DNA from: Methylobacterium brachythecii
GTDB taxonomy: Bacteria; Pseudomonadota; Alphaproteobacteria; Rhizobiales; Beijerinckiaceae
DNA length: 64,000 bases
Direction: 5' to 3'
Assembly: GCF_014196345.1 (NCBI RefSeq)
Contig: NZ_JACIDN010000005.1
Coordinates: 248,001 to 312,000 of the forward strand
The notes below the pieces were generated by a model. That model was given only the letters and a program-made list of their open reading frames with translations, was not told where the DNA came from and did no database searches. Shown piece after piece: positions 1 to 8,538 of this stretch. Each line of letters starts with the position of its first letter. Within the stretch, counting starts at the first letter, position 1. Position numbers and translations under genes: made by a program.

Positions 1-250
1 GTTCCCTGGCGGCTTCCTTCTCGAAGCCGCCATCGGTGCTCGCATCGATCGCGGCGAGGCTGACCGTCTCGCCGGGCTCGACCATGACGATTCCGGGCGC
101 AGGGCGCGGCACGATCGGGATATGGCCGCCGACGAGCGCGGGAGCCGACCCGGCAAGCGGCTCGCCGGTGCCTGCCGCGCCCTGCGACGCTTTGGCAGAG
201 TCTTTCTGCCCATCTGCGGCGCCCTGATGCTTGCCGTGCTTCTTCGTCAT
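1..250 (-). CDS. Polyphosphate kinase 2 family protein, N-terminal part (cut by window edge)
   Basis: The minus strand is open from an ATG at 250 to the window edge, giving 83 residues with no stop. A low-complexity start (MTKKHGKHQG) leads into PGIVMVEPGETVSLAAID and then DGGFEKEAARE. This matches the segment just before the Walker A region in PPK2-type polyphosphate:nucleotide phosphotransferases, where a 'V-P-G-x-x-V-x-L-x-x-I-D' stretch is followed by a Gly-Phe-x-K-E helix. PPK2 enzymes move phosphate between polyphosphate and nucleotides in the cytoplasm. The catalytic domain lies outside the window, so the assignment rests on the N-terminal signature only. The gene diverges from the histidine phosphatase at 381 across about 130 bp. 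Confidence 0.6.
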   Translation of the reverse strand, partial: MTKKHGKHQGAADGQKDSAKASQGAAGTGEPLAGSAPALVGGHIPIVPRPAPGIVMVEPGETVSLAAIDASTDGGFEKEAARE

Positions 251-380
251 GCGGAAAATCGTGCCCTGGCGAGGTTTTGGATCGCGGTCGCGTCACGCTA
301 CCGAAGCGCCACACTATGATCCAGGTTAAGACGCGGCGCGATTCGCCGAGACGGGCGTCGAAGAGTATCGGGACAATGGC

Positions 381-977
381 GTGAAGCCGAGATCGGCCAT
401 CTGGTTCGTTCGTCACGGCCAGACCGACTGGAACGCGCAGAGACGGCTTCAGGGCCAGCGCGACATCGACCTCAACGCGACCGGGCTGGTCCAGGCAGCG
501 GAAGCGGCGGCGCGCTTGCGCGCAGTCGCGGGCCTGGGGTTGGCTGAGGCCGACTTCATCGCGAGCCCGCTTCTGAGGACCCGCCGGACCATGGAGGCAC
601 TGCGTACGACCCTCGATCTCGCCCCCGACCACTACCGGACCGATCCGCGGCTCATGGAGATCGGCTTCGGCGCCTGGGAAGGCTCGACCTGGGCCGAGAT
701 CCGGCGCTGGGACCCGTCCGGCGCCTCGGCTCGCGACCGCGACCGCTGGAATTACCGGCCGAAGGGAGAGGGCGCGGAGAGCTATGCCATGCTCGCAGAG
801 CGGGTCGGCGCGATGCTCGGCGAGTTCGACGGCCCCACGGTGATCGTCGCCCATGGCGGCGTCGCCCGCGCGGCCTTGGTGGCACTCGGTCATCTCGACA
901 CCTATGCCGCCGTGCGCCTCGGCATCCGCCAGGGAAAGATCCTGGTGATCGAGCCGGGCGGTTGGCGCTGGGCCTGA
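381..977 (+). CDS. Histidine phosphatase family protein (phosphoglycerate mutase-like)
   Basis: This is a 198-residue protein of the branch-1 histidine phosphatase superfamily. The phospho-acceptor motif RHGQTDWN lies at residues 11-18 with His12 as the expected nucleophile. A catalytic Glu sits in LMEIGFGAWEG (about residue 93), and the second histidine motif VIVAHGG gives His158. The start is a GTG at 381, because the upstream ATG at 376 runs into a stop after two codons, and a GGGA stretch precedes it. The substrate cannot be read from the sequence. Relatives include cobalamin-pathway alpha-ribazole phosphatases and general sugar-phosphate phosphatases. No cobalamin genes are nearby, so I keep the general name. 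Confidence 0.85.
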   Translation: MKPRSAIWFVRHGQTDWNAQRRLQGQRDIDLNATGLVQAAEAAARLRAVAGLGLAEADFIASPLLRTRRTMEALRTTLDLAPDHYRTDPRLMEIGFGAWEGSTWAEIRRWDPSGASARDRDRWNYRPKGEGAESYAMLAERVGAMLGEFDGPTVIVAHGGVARAALVALGHLDTYAAVRLGIRQGKILVIEPGGWRWA

Positions 978-1157
978 CGCCATCCCGTATTCAAATCCGG
1001 TTCAAGCGCGGCATGGAACCGTGCTAGGCGACGCTCGACGGGGCTCACGCTCCCGTGAAGGCAGGGGCCGGTCGCAAAACGGCCCCGAGCGTCGGCCAAG
1101 CGTCGCCGAGCCGATCCAAGACCAGAGGGCCGGTCCCTGACGGGAGCGGGAGTTCGG

Positions 1158-4100
1158 ATGAGCACACTCACCGACACGAGCACGGCGCGCCAGGAGGCAC
1201 CATTGCCCGACGGGCTCGTCGGCAAGGCCGTGCTATATGGAGACTCCCGACCAGAGCTCATCCGCGACGAGGTGCTCGCCGACATTTTTCGCGCGAGCGC
1301 AGAGGCACGCCCGGACCACCCCTGCCTGATCGATGCCGCCGCGCGCGGTGCCGAAGGCGGCTATCCGGCCCTCACCTATGCCGAGGTCGACGCTCGCTCC
1401 GACGCCGTGGCTGCGGCTTTGGCCAATCGCGGCATCGGCCCGGGTGCCGTCGTCGGCCTCTGGATGCCTCGTGGCCCCGAATTGCTGATCGCGCAGATCG
1501 GCATCACCAAATCCGGCGCCGCCTGGCTTCCCTTCGACGCCGAGGCGCCAGCCGAGCGCGTCGGAATCTGCCTGAAGGACGCGGAGGCCAAGGCCCTGCT
1601 CGTCTCCGAGGCGCTGAAATCGGGTGCGCCCGATGCCGCTCCCGTCGTCACCACGGAATCCCTGCTGCGCGACGTACCGGAGGGCGCCCCGGCGCCGGAC
1701 CTCAAGACGCTGCGCCTGACGCCACAGCATCCGGCCTATCTGATCTACACCTCGGGCTCGACCGGCGTGCCGAAGGGCATCGTCATCAGCCACGCCAACA
1801 TCTGCCACTTCCTGCGCTCCGGGAATGCGCTCTACGGCATGCAGCCGGACGACGTCGTCTTCCAGGGCGCCTCGGTCGCCTTCGATCTCTCGATGGAAGA
1901 GATCTGGGTGCCGTATCTCGTCGGCGCGACACTCTTCGTCGCGACGCCGACCATGATGGGCGATGTCGAGAGCCTGTCCGGCATCATCGCGGAAGCCGGC
2001 GTCACGGTGCTCGACACGGTGCCGACGCTGCTCGCCATGATCCCCGGCGACCTGCCCAAGGTGCGGCTCGTGCTGCTCGGCGGCGAGGCGCTGCCGGAGC
2101 CGCTCGTCGGCCGTTGGGCGGTAAATGGGCGCCAGCTCTTCAACACCTACGGCCCCACCGAGGCGACGGTGGTCGCCACCGCCGCAGAAATGACGCCGGG
2201 CGAGCCCGTCACCATCGGCGGCCCGATCCCGAACTACACGATCTATGTCGCCGACGAGGCACTGAACCTGCTCGGCCCCGGCCAGCAAGGCGAGTTGCTG
2301 ATCGGCGGACCCGGCGTCGCCAAGGGCTACCTGCAGCGCCCCGAGCTGACGGCCGAAAAGTTCGTCGCCAATCCCTTCGCAACCGGCGGCATCGATCCGA
2401 TCCTCTACCGCTCGGGGGACGCGGTCTCGCTCGACGAGCAGGGACGCATCGCGTTCCACGGCCGCATCGACGACCAGGTCAAAATCCGTGGCTTCCGGGT
2501 GGAGCTCGGCGAGATCGAGACGCGGGTTCGGGCCGAACCGGCCATCAACCAGGCTGCCGTTGTCGTGCGCAACGACGATGGCGTCGAGCGCCTCGTCGCC
2601 TTCGTGGTGCCCGAGCGCGGCGCGGCGGTCGATCCGGCGGCACTCCGCAAGTCCCTGGCCGCGCAGCTGCCGCCCTACATGGTGCCCGGCCATTTCGAGA
2701 CCGTGGAGACCCTGCCGCGGCTCACCTCCGGAAAGGTCGACCGCAAGGCGCTGAAAGCCGCCCCGCTCACCGTGACCCGGGTCGAGGGCGAGCAGGAGGA
2801 GCCGGCCAACGCCACCGAGGCGGCGCTGCTGGCGGCAGCGAAGAGGGCATTCGGCGAGCAGCCCATCGGCTTCGACGCGGATTTCTTCTCCGATCTCGGC
2901 GGCCATTCGTTGCTCGCCGCGCGCTTCGTCGGCGCGGTGCGCGAAACGCCGGTGCTGGCGGCCATGACCATTCGCGACGTCTATTCCCACCGCACCCTGC
3001 GGGCGATGTCGGACGACCTGATCGCGCGTTTCGGCGGCGTCGGCACGGATGTCGCCGTGCGCGATCTGAGCTTCGAGCCGCCTCCGCTGATGCGCCGCGC
3101 GCTCTGCGGACTGGCCCAGGCCATCGCTCTGCCCTTCGTGATCGCGCTGGCGACCTCGCAATGGCTCGGCATCTTCGTGACCTACCTGCTGCTCACCGGC
3201 GGCGGCCTCAGCTTCTTCGCCGAGCTCGGCGTGCTGCTCGCGGTCTATATCGGCCTCGTGCTCGGGACCGGGTTCATTGCGATCGCGGCCAAGTGGGTCC
3301 TGCTCGGGCGAACCAAGCCCGGGCGTTACCCGCTCTGGGGCCAATATTATTTCCGCTGGTGGCTGGTCTCGCGGCTGGCGCCGCTGGTTCACATCAAGTG
3401 GCTGCAGGGCTCGCCCGCCATCGTCTGGTACCTGCGCCTGATGGGTGCCAAAATCGGCAAGGACGCGCTGGTCTCCGAACTCGTCGTCGGCGCACCGGAT
3501 CTTCTCACGATCGGCGCGGATGCGACCCTGGGCGGCCACAACGTCGTCGCCAATGCCGAGGTGATCGGCAACGAACTCGTCATCGGCACGGTGACGATCG
3601 GGCGCGACGTCGTCACCGGCGCTTCCTGCGTCTTCGGGCCAGACACCGTGGTCGGCGACTACGCCCAGCTCGCCGACCTGACAACGGTCCCGGAAGGCAC
3701 CGTTATCGGTGAGGCCGAGAGCTGGGACGGCTCGCCAGGTCGTAAGGTCGGCATGGTCGACGTCTCCGAACTGCCGGAGCCGGCCTACGCCTCGCCCACG
3801 CGCCGTTTCTGGCTCGGCGCCGCCTATCTGGCGATCGTCACCATCGTGCCGTCGGTCGGCCTGCTGCCGATCTTCCCGGCCTTCTTCGTGTTCGACCAGA
3901 TCAGCGACTCGCTCGGCGACGTCACCGACATCGACTACCACTGGTACCTGCCGCTCCTCACCTGGCCGACCGCCATGCTGATGACGGCGAGTTCGGTGCT
4001 GCTCATCTCGCTGATGCGCTGGGTGCTGATGCCGCGGCTGAAGACCGAGATCTACTCGGTCCACTCGCTGTTCTACCTGCGCAAATGGACCCTGGCGCTC

Positions 4101-5246
4101 GCCGTCGAGGTGACACTGGAGATGCTCTCCTCGCTCTTCGCCACCGTCTACATGCGGGCCTGGTACCGCATCATGGGGACGCGGATGGGCAAGGGCTCGG
4201 AGATCTCGACGAACCTGTCCGGCCGCTACGACGTCGTCGATATCGGCGCCAACAACTTCCTGGCCGACGAGGTGATCATCGGCGAGGAGGAGATCGTCCG
4301 CGGCTGGGTCGAGACCAAGCCGGTGACGACCGGCGCGCGCGTCTTCATCGGCAACGAGGCGGTCGTGCAGCCGGGCGCGATCATCCCGGACGACGTACTG
4401 ATCGGTATCAAGTCGAAGGCGCCTGCCAACGCCGAGATGTCGCCCGGCGACACCTGGTTTGGCTCGCCGCCGATCAAGCTGCCGACCCGCCAGCGGGTCG
4501 ATCTCGGCCAGATCGGCAAGACCTACGAGCCCGGCATCGGGCCGAAGCTGCGGCGTGGCCTGTTCGAGGCCTTCTCGACCTCGTTCTCGCCGATGCTCTA
4601 CCTCACGCTCGCCGTTTGCGCGATCGACTTCTACTTCTACCCGGCGATCCTCGCCGAGGACTGGAGCGGGCTTGCCATCAGCTTCTTGCTGCTCAGCCTC
4701 GCCTTCGCCTTCATCCAGACGACCGCCGTCATCATCCTGAAATGGCTGCTGATGGGCACCTACAAGCCCGGCATGCGCCCGATGTGGTCCTGGTTCGCCA
4801 TGCGCACCGAGGCGATCGCGGTGGCCTATTGGGGGCTGGCCGGCAAGGTGCTGCTCGAGCACATGATGGGCACGCCCTTCCTGCCCTGGATGCTGCGGCT
4901 CTTCGGCGTGAAGATCGGGCAGGGCTGCTGCCTGTTCACCACCGACGTCACCGAGTTCGACTGCGTGACGATCGGCGACTACGTCACCATCAACCGCGTC
5001 GCGGCGGCCCAGACGCATCTCTACGAGGACCGCATCATGAAGGTCGGCCGCGTCGAGATCGGCAACGGCGTCGCGATCGGCTCCTTCGCCACCGTGCTTT
5101 ACGATGCCAAGGTCGGCGATTTCGCCCGGCTGCGCCCGCTCACCATCGTCATGAAGGGTGAAACCATTCCGCCGCACAGCGAGTGGGAAGGGGCACCGCC
5201 GGTACCGGTCGTGCGCGCGGCTGTGGAGATCAAGCAGGCAGCCTGA
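1158..5246 (+). CDS. Pls/PosA-type nonribosomal peptide synthetase (amino-acid homopolymer synthetase-like)
   Basis: A single 1362-residue polypeptide. An adenylation domain occupies about residues 35-535: P-loop YTSGSTGVPKG near 197, NTYGPTEAT near 329, YRSGD near 417, and SGKVDRKALK near 524. A carrier domain follows with LGGHSLL near 580, where the Ser takes phosphopantetheine. The rest has three repeats of paired membrane helices plus a left-handed hexapeptide-repeat domain, at roughly 650-860, 880-1090 and 1130-1345. There is no canonical condensation or thioesterase domain. This architecture and length match epsilon-poly-lysine synthetase (Pls) and its PosA relatives, where the three C-terminal domains join amino acids iteratively. 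An Asp in FDLS near 243 fits amino-acid recognition. The product is not predictable. Nothing adjacent looks like a tailoring or export gene. Confidence 0.9.
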   Translation: MSTLTDTSTARQEAPLPDGLVGKAVLYGDSRPELIRDEVLADIFRASAEARPDHPCLIDAAARGAEGGYPALTYAEVDARSDAVAAALANRGIGPGAVVGLWMPRGPELLIAQIGITKSGAAWLPFDAEAPAERVGICLKDAEAKALLVSEALKSGAPDAAPVVTTESLLRDVPEGAPAPDLKTLRLTPQHPAYLIYTSGSTGVPKGIVISHANICHFLRSGNALYGMQPDDVVFQGASVAFDLSMEEIWVPYLVGATLFVATPTMMGDVESLSGIIAEAGVTVLDTVPTLLAMIPGDLPKVRLVLLGGEALPEPLVGRWAVNGRQLFNTYGPTEATVVATAAEMTPGEPVTIGGPIPNYTIYVADEALNLLGPGQQGELLIGGPGVAKGYLQRPELTAEKFVANPFATGGIDPILYRSGDAVSLDEQGRIAFHGRIDDQVKIRGFRVELGEIETRVRAEPAINQAAVVVRNDDGVERLVAFVVPERGAAVDPAALRKSLAAQLPPYMVPGHFETVETLPRLTSGKVDRKALKAAPLTVTRVEGEQEEPANATEAALLAAAKRAFGEQPIGFDADFFSDLGGHSLLAARFVGAVRETPVLAAMTIRDVYSHRTLRAMSDDLIARFGGVGTDVAVRDLSFEPPPLMRRALCGLAQAIALPFVIALATSQWLGIFVTYLLLTGGGLSFFAELGVLLAVYIGLVLGTGFIAIAAKWVLLGRTKPGRYPLWGQYYFRWWLVSRLAPLVHIKWLQGSPAIVWYLRLMGAKIGKDALVSELVVGAPDLLTIGADATLGGHNVVANAEVIGNELVIGTVTIGRDVVTGASCVFGPDTVVGDYAQLADLTTVPEGTVIGEAESWDGSPGRKVGMVDVSELPEPAYASPTRRFWLGAAYLAIVTIVPSVGLLPIFPAFFVFDQISDSLGDVTDIDYHWYLPLLTWPTAMLMTASSVLLISLMRWVLMPRLKTEIYSVHSLFYLRKWTLALAVEVTLEMLSSLFATVYMRAWYRIMGTRMGKGSEISTNLSGRYDVVDIGANNFLADEVIIGEEEIVRGWVETKPVTTGARVFIGNEAVVQPGAIIPDDVLIGIKSKAPANAEMSPGDTWFGSPPIKLPTRQRVDLGQIGKTYEPGIGPKLRRGLFEAFSTSFSPMLYLTLAVCAIDFYFYPAILAEDWSGLAISFLLLSLAFAFIQTTAVIILKWLLMGTYKPGMRPMWSWFAMRTEAIAVAYWGLAGKVLLEHMMGTPFLPWMLRLFGVKIGQGCCLFTTDVTEFDCVTIGDYVTINRVAAAQTHLYEDRIMKVGRVEIGNGVAIGSFATVLYDAKVGDFARLRPLTIVMKGETIPPHSEWEGAPPVPVVRAAVEIKQAA

Positions 5247-5356
5247 TCGCCCGTCATCTTTTCTGCAAAAGAATCGCGGGAGGCTGTCGGGATGGCCGCG
5301 CTTCGTTCGTCTAGAGGACGGGGCCTGACAAGGCCGAGCACGCGAGGAACGCCGCG

Positions 5357-5779
5357 ATGAGCAACGAGACGCCGAATATGATCCCACCCAAGAACATCAC
5401 GAAGGGTGGAGTCGTCGCCTATCTGATGCTGGATGGCGCCATGAAGGCCGCCGAATTCTACGCGCAGGCTTTCGGTGCCGAGACCGCCTTCGCCATCCCG
5501 CCCGACGACAAGGGACGGACGATGCATGTTCACCTGCACATCAACGGGTCGTCGGTGATGCTCGGGGACGCCTATCCGGAATACGGCCATCCGCTGCTAC
5601 CGCCGCAGGCCTTCACGATGACGCTGCTCGTCGACGACATTGCGCCGTGGTGGGACCGTGCGGTCGCGGCCGGCTGCAGCGTGGTCACGCCCTATTCCGA
5701 GATGTTCTGGGGCGACGTCTACGGCCAGCTCCGGGACCCGTTCGGGGTGATCTGGGCGCTGAACCAGCCGAAGCCCTGA
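5357..5779 (+). CDS. VOC family protein (PhnB/glyoxalase-like)
   Basis: A 140-residue protein with the paired beta-alpha-beta-beta-beta modules of the vicinal oxygen chelate fold. The first module is GGVVAYLMLDGAMKAAEFY and the second ends DPFGVIWALNQPKP. The combination MHVHLHINGSSVMLGD followed by GQLRDPFGVIW is typical of PhnB/YdcE-like members, many of which have no known substrate. A GAGGA ribosome-binding site lies 8 nt before the ATG. It is followed 31 bp later by an SRPBCC gene on the same strand. PhnB-like and AHSA1-like genes are often co-located, and the two are probably co-transcribed. Confidence 0.85.
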   Translation: MSNETPNMIPPKNITKGGVVAYLMLDGAMKAAEFYAQAFGAETAFAIPPDDKGRTMHVHLHINGSSVMLGDAYPEYGHPLLPPQAFTMTLLVDDIAPWWDRAVAAGCSVVTPYSEMFWGDVYGQLRDPFGVIWALNQPKP

Positions 5780-5810
5780 GCGCCCGCGCGCGGACCCAAA
5801 TCGACGGAGA

Positions 5811-6290
5811 ATGACGATGACCGAAACCGCCGACAACGCGGAACGCGATCTCGTGCTCACACGCCTGATCGCGGCGAGCCCGGCCGCCCTCTATCGCTGC
5901 TGGACCGAGCCGGAGTTGATGAGGCAGTGGTTCACGCCGCCGCCCTTCAAGACCGTCCATGCCGAGAACGACCTGCGCCCAGGTGGATCGAGCCTCGTGG
6001 TCATGCAGGGGCCCGACGGCACCGAGTTTCCCAACCGCGGGATCTATCTCGATGTCGTGCCGAACGAGCGCATCGTCTTCACCGATGCCTACACCTCGGC
6101 CTGGGAGCCCTCGCAGAAGCCGTTCATGACGGGAATCCTCACCTTCGAGCCCGAAGGCGAGGGCACGCGCTACACGGCGCGCGTCCGCCATTGGACGGCG
6201 GCCGACCGCGAAGCCCACGAGAAGATGGGGTTTCACCAAGGCTGGGGGACGGCGACCGATCAGCTCGCCGCCCTGGCGGTGACGCTGTAG
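5811..6290 (+). CDS. SRPBCC family protein (AHSA1-like)
   Basis: A 159-residue START/Bet v1-like protein. It begins with the family pattern (VLTRLIAASPAALYRCWTEPELMRQWF) and ends with an amphipathic helix after MGFHQGWGTATDQLAAL. Such proteins bind hydrophobic ligands or, as in Aha1 C-terminal domains, help chaperones; no specific ligand is suggested. The ATG at 5811 follows a CGGAGA ribosome-binding site directly. It pairs with the upstream VOC gene and ends just before a strong convergent hairpin at 6301. Confidence 0.85.
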   Translation: MTMTETADNAERDLVLTRLIAASPAALYRCWTEPELMRQWFTPPPFKTVHAENDLRPGGSSLVVMQGPDGTEFPNRGIYLDVVPNERIVFTDAYTSAWEPSQKPFMTGILTFEPEGEGTRYTARVRHWTAADREAHEKMGFHQGWGTATDQLAALAVTL

Positions 6291-6300
6291 GGCAGGACGC

Positions 6301-6334
6301 ACAAACCCTCCCTCCTATGCGAGAGAGGGTTTGT
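6301..6334. terminator. Bidirectional hairpin terminator between convergent genes
   Basis: The arms ACAAACCCTCCCTC and GAGAGAGGGTTTGT pair almost perfectly around a short loop. The hairpin lies between the SRPBCC gene on plus (ends 6290) and the alpha/beta hydrolase gene on minus (ends 6351). A short T-rich arm occurs on each strand, so it can stop transcription from both sides. Confidence 0.75.
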
Positions 6335-6350
6335 CCGCGTCGGCGTGGCG

Positions 6351-7004
6351 TTAAGCCGCCTTCGCCGGACCCAAGCGCTTGTCGAGATACGTATCGACGG
6401 TCTGCGTCAGCTCGTCGACCTTGCCGTCGAAGAAGTGATTGGCGCCCTCGACCATCTGGTGCTCGATGATGACGCCCTTCTGGACCTTCACCTTCTCGAT
6501 CACCGGCATGACCTCGCGGGCCGGGGCCACGCGGTCCTCCGAGCCATGCACGAAAAGGCCGGAGGACGGGCAGGGGGCGAGGAAGGTGAAGTCGTAGCGG
6601 TTGGCCATGGCTGCGATCGAGATGAAGCCCTCGATCTCCGGGCGACGCATCAGAAGCTGCATGCCGATCCAGGAGCCGAAGGAGACACCGGCGATCCAGC
6701 AGGCCTTGGCCTCTGGGTTGACCGACTGCACCCAGTCGAGCGCCGAAGCTGCATCCGACAATTCGCCCGAGCCGTGATCGAAGGCACCCTGGCTGCGGCC
6801 AACGCCGCGGAAATTGAAGCGCAGGGCCGCAAATCCGCGATTCGCGAACGTATAGAACAGGTTGTAGACGATCTGATTGTTCATCGTGCCCCCGAATTGG
6901 GGGTGCGGATGCAGGATGATCGCGATCGGCGCGCCCTTCTTCTTGGGCGCCTGGTAGCGACCTTCGAGGCGACCGGCCGGGCCGGTGAAGATGACTTCGG
7001 GCAT
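6351..7004 (-). CDS. Alpha/beta hydrolase
   Basis: A 217-residue single-domain alpha/beta hydrolase. LHPHPQFGGTMNN near residues 31-43 forms the oxyanion-hole region. The nucleophile elbow is GVSFGS (Ser108), the acid is probably Asp157 in HGSEDRVAP, and His190 lies in EGANHFF. This HPHP-type group resembles dienelactone hydrolase-like and predicted esterase proteins; the substrate is unknown. The start at 7004 is favoured over an in-frame start near 7112 because a TGAGGA ribosome-binding site precedes it and the conserved fold begins right after it. Its 5' end faces the suf promoter region. Confidence 0.85.
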   Translation of the reverse strand: MPEVIFTGPAGRLEGRYQAPKKKGAPIAIILHPHPQFGGTMNNQIVYNLFYTFANRGFAALRFNFRGVGRSQGAFDHGSGELSDAASALDWVQSVNPEAKACWIAGVSFGSWIGMQLLMRRPEIEGFISIAAMANRYDFTFLAPCPSSGLFVHGSEDRVAPAREVMPVIEKVKVQKGVIIEHQMVEGANHFFDGKVDELTQTVDTYLDKRLGPAKAA

Positions 7005-7117
7005 ACTGTCCTCAGGCGGAGCGTCCGTTCGCCTCCGCTGCATCGATGCTCGCAGGACACGGGCCGGCCCGCTCTGCGCGACGCCTTGACTCGTTCCGCC
7101 AGCTCCGTACAAGCGGC

Positions 7118-7152
7118 TTAGAATAATTCTAGGCGATTAGAAGCATTCTAAA
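7118..7152 (+). promoter_or_regulatory. Two tandem Irr (ICE) boxes upstream of the suf operon
   Basis: Two inverted-repeat boxes match the rhizobial iron-control element (TTAGAA-N3-TTCTAA): TTAGAATAATTCTAG at 7118-7132 and ATTAGAAGCATTCTAAA at 7136-7152. Their centres are 19 bp apart, close to two helical turns, so two dimers could bind the same face of the helix. Irr is the Fur-family, heme-responsive regulator of Hyphomicrobiales. The boxes lie 149-183 bp before the ATG of the first suf gene and about 115 bp before the divergent hydrolase start. A GGCAGCG/CGCTGCC hairpin at 7194-7215 lies between them and the suf start. Confidence 0.75.
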
Positions 7153-7300
7153 GTAGCGGTCGGCAAGCGCCGCGTCTCATTGCTGATGTTCGTGGCAGCG
7201 CCTTAGCACGCTGCCCGGGGGCAAAAGCAAGGAAATCCGGCACCCACGGGTGCGGGCGCTGCAAAATCGAACGCCGAGATCGATCAACCTCGAAGACCAC

Positions 7301-8470
7301 ATGCACGGAGCGGCACGCAGCTATCTCGACCACAACGCCACCACGCCGGTTCGTCCGGACGTGGCAGCGGCGGTCGCGCGTGCATTGATGCTGCCCGGCA
7401 ACCCGTCCTCGATCCACGCGGAAGGCCGTGCCGCTCGCGCCGAGATCGATGCCGCCCGCGATGCGGTCGCCGCCCTTGTCGGCGCGCGGGCGCGGCAGGT
7501 GACCTTCACCAGCGGTGGCACCGAGGCGGCGAATGCCGTGCTCTCGGGCGCCCTTCGGCGCGACGGGCAGCCGGCGCCGAAGCGACTGCTCATGTCGGCC
7601 ACAGAGCATGCCTGCGTTTCCGCCGGCCACCGCTTCCCGGCCGACGCTGTCGAGGTTTTGCCGGTCGATGCCGCCGGCCTGCTCCGCATGGACGTGCTGC
7701 GCGAGCGGCTTGGTGCATTGACCGGCGAGAGCCTGCTGATCTCGGTGCATGCCGCCAACAACGAGACCGGCGTCGAGCAGCCGCTCGAAGACATCGTCTT
7801 GCTGGCGCGCAAGCATGGCCGAACGCTCGTGCATAGCGATGCCGTGCAGGCGGTGGGCAAGATCCCGCTCGACTTCGATGAACTCGGCCTCGATGCACTG
7901 ACTTTGTCAGGGCACAAGTTTGGAGCGCCGAAAGGCGTCGGTGCCCTCGTCTTGGGGCGGGGTGTTGTTCTGGAAGCCGCGTTCGTTCGGGGCGGTGGCC
8001 AAGAGTTGCGCCTTCGCTGCGGTACCGAGAACGTTCCCGGTATCGTCGCCATGGGCGAAGCTGCAAGGATCGCCCTCTCGTCGCTGGAAAATGAGCATTA
8101 TCGGCTGTCCCAGCTTTGCAATGAGTTGGAGCGCCGCGCGCTCGAGTTCGCGCAGGAAGCGGTCCTATTCGGAGACGACGAGCGTCTGCCGAACACCTTC
8201 AGCTTCGCCGTTCCCGACCTCGAAGCCGCCACGGCGCTGATTGCCTTCGATCTTGCCGGCGTCGCGGTGTCGTCCGGCTCGGCCTGCTCGTCCGGAAAGG
8301 TGGCACGTTCTGCCACGCTCGCCGCGATGGGCGTGAGCCCTGCGCTCGTTGCGGGGGCGCTGCGCGTCAGTTTTGGCTGGAATTCACGGGAAGAGGACGT
8401 GTCCCGCTTCCTCACGGCCTTCGAACGGGTCGTCCAGTCACTATATCAGCGGCGAGGGCAGGCGGCATGA
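7301..8470 (+). CDS. Cysteine desulfurase (SufS2/IscS-like), first gene of suf operon
   Basis: A 389-residue PLP enzyme of the NifS/IscS branch that releases sulfur from cysteine as a persulfide for Fe-S cluster assembly. YLDHNATTPVRP is at the N-terminus, the Schiff-base lysine is Lys206 in SGHKFGAPKG, and the mobile loop SSGSACSSGKV carries the catalytic Cys329. The ATG at 7301 is chosen because the conserved fold starts six residues later. An in-frame GTG at 7250 would add 17 poorly conserved residues. It is the first gene downstream of the Irr boxes and of an operon that also encodes a second, SufS-type desulfurase. Confidence 0.9.
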   Translation: MHGAARSYLDHNATTPVRPDVAAAVARALMLPGNPSSIHAEGRAARAEIDAARDAVAALVGARARQVTFTSGGTEAANAVLSGALRRDGQPAPKRLLMSATEHACVSAGHRFPADAVEVLPVDAAGLLRMDVLRERLGALTGESLLISVHAANNETGVEQPLEDIVLLARKHGRTLVHSDAVQAVGKIPLDFDELGLDALTLSGHKFGAPKGVGALVLGRGVVLEAAFVRGGGQELRLRCGTENVPGIVAMGEAARIALSSLENEHYRLSQLCNELERRALEFAQEAVLFGDDERLPNTFSFAVPDLEAATALIAFDLAGVAVSSGSACSSGKVARSATLAAMGVSPALVAGALRVSFGWNSREEDVSRFLTAFERVVQSLYQRRGQAA

Positions 8471-8538
8471 TGTTCGCCTTCCACCGTCATCTCGCAAATG
8501 CGCCAGCCGTCCAGGCCGGCGACGTCAGGAGACGTTGA

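Noticed and set aside
1064..1086. GGGGCCG/CGGCCCC stem before the Pls/PosA gene
   Set aside because: Only 7 bp and no T-run; expected by chance in DNA of this G+C content.
1055..3712. Long plus-strand frame overlapping the Pls/PosA gene
   Set aside because: An Arg/Gly/Pro-rich shadow of the adenylation region in another frame, with no motifs.
1233..5387. Very long open frame on minus opposite the Pls/PosA gene
   Set aside because: It has no domain signature and a biased Arg/His/Asp/Gly composition typical of antisense frames in GC-rich DNA; the plus frame has complete NRPS motifs.
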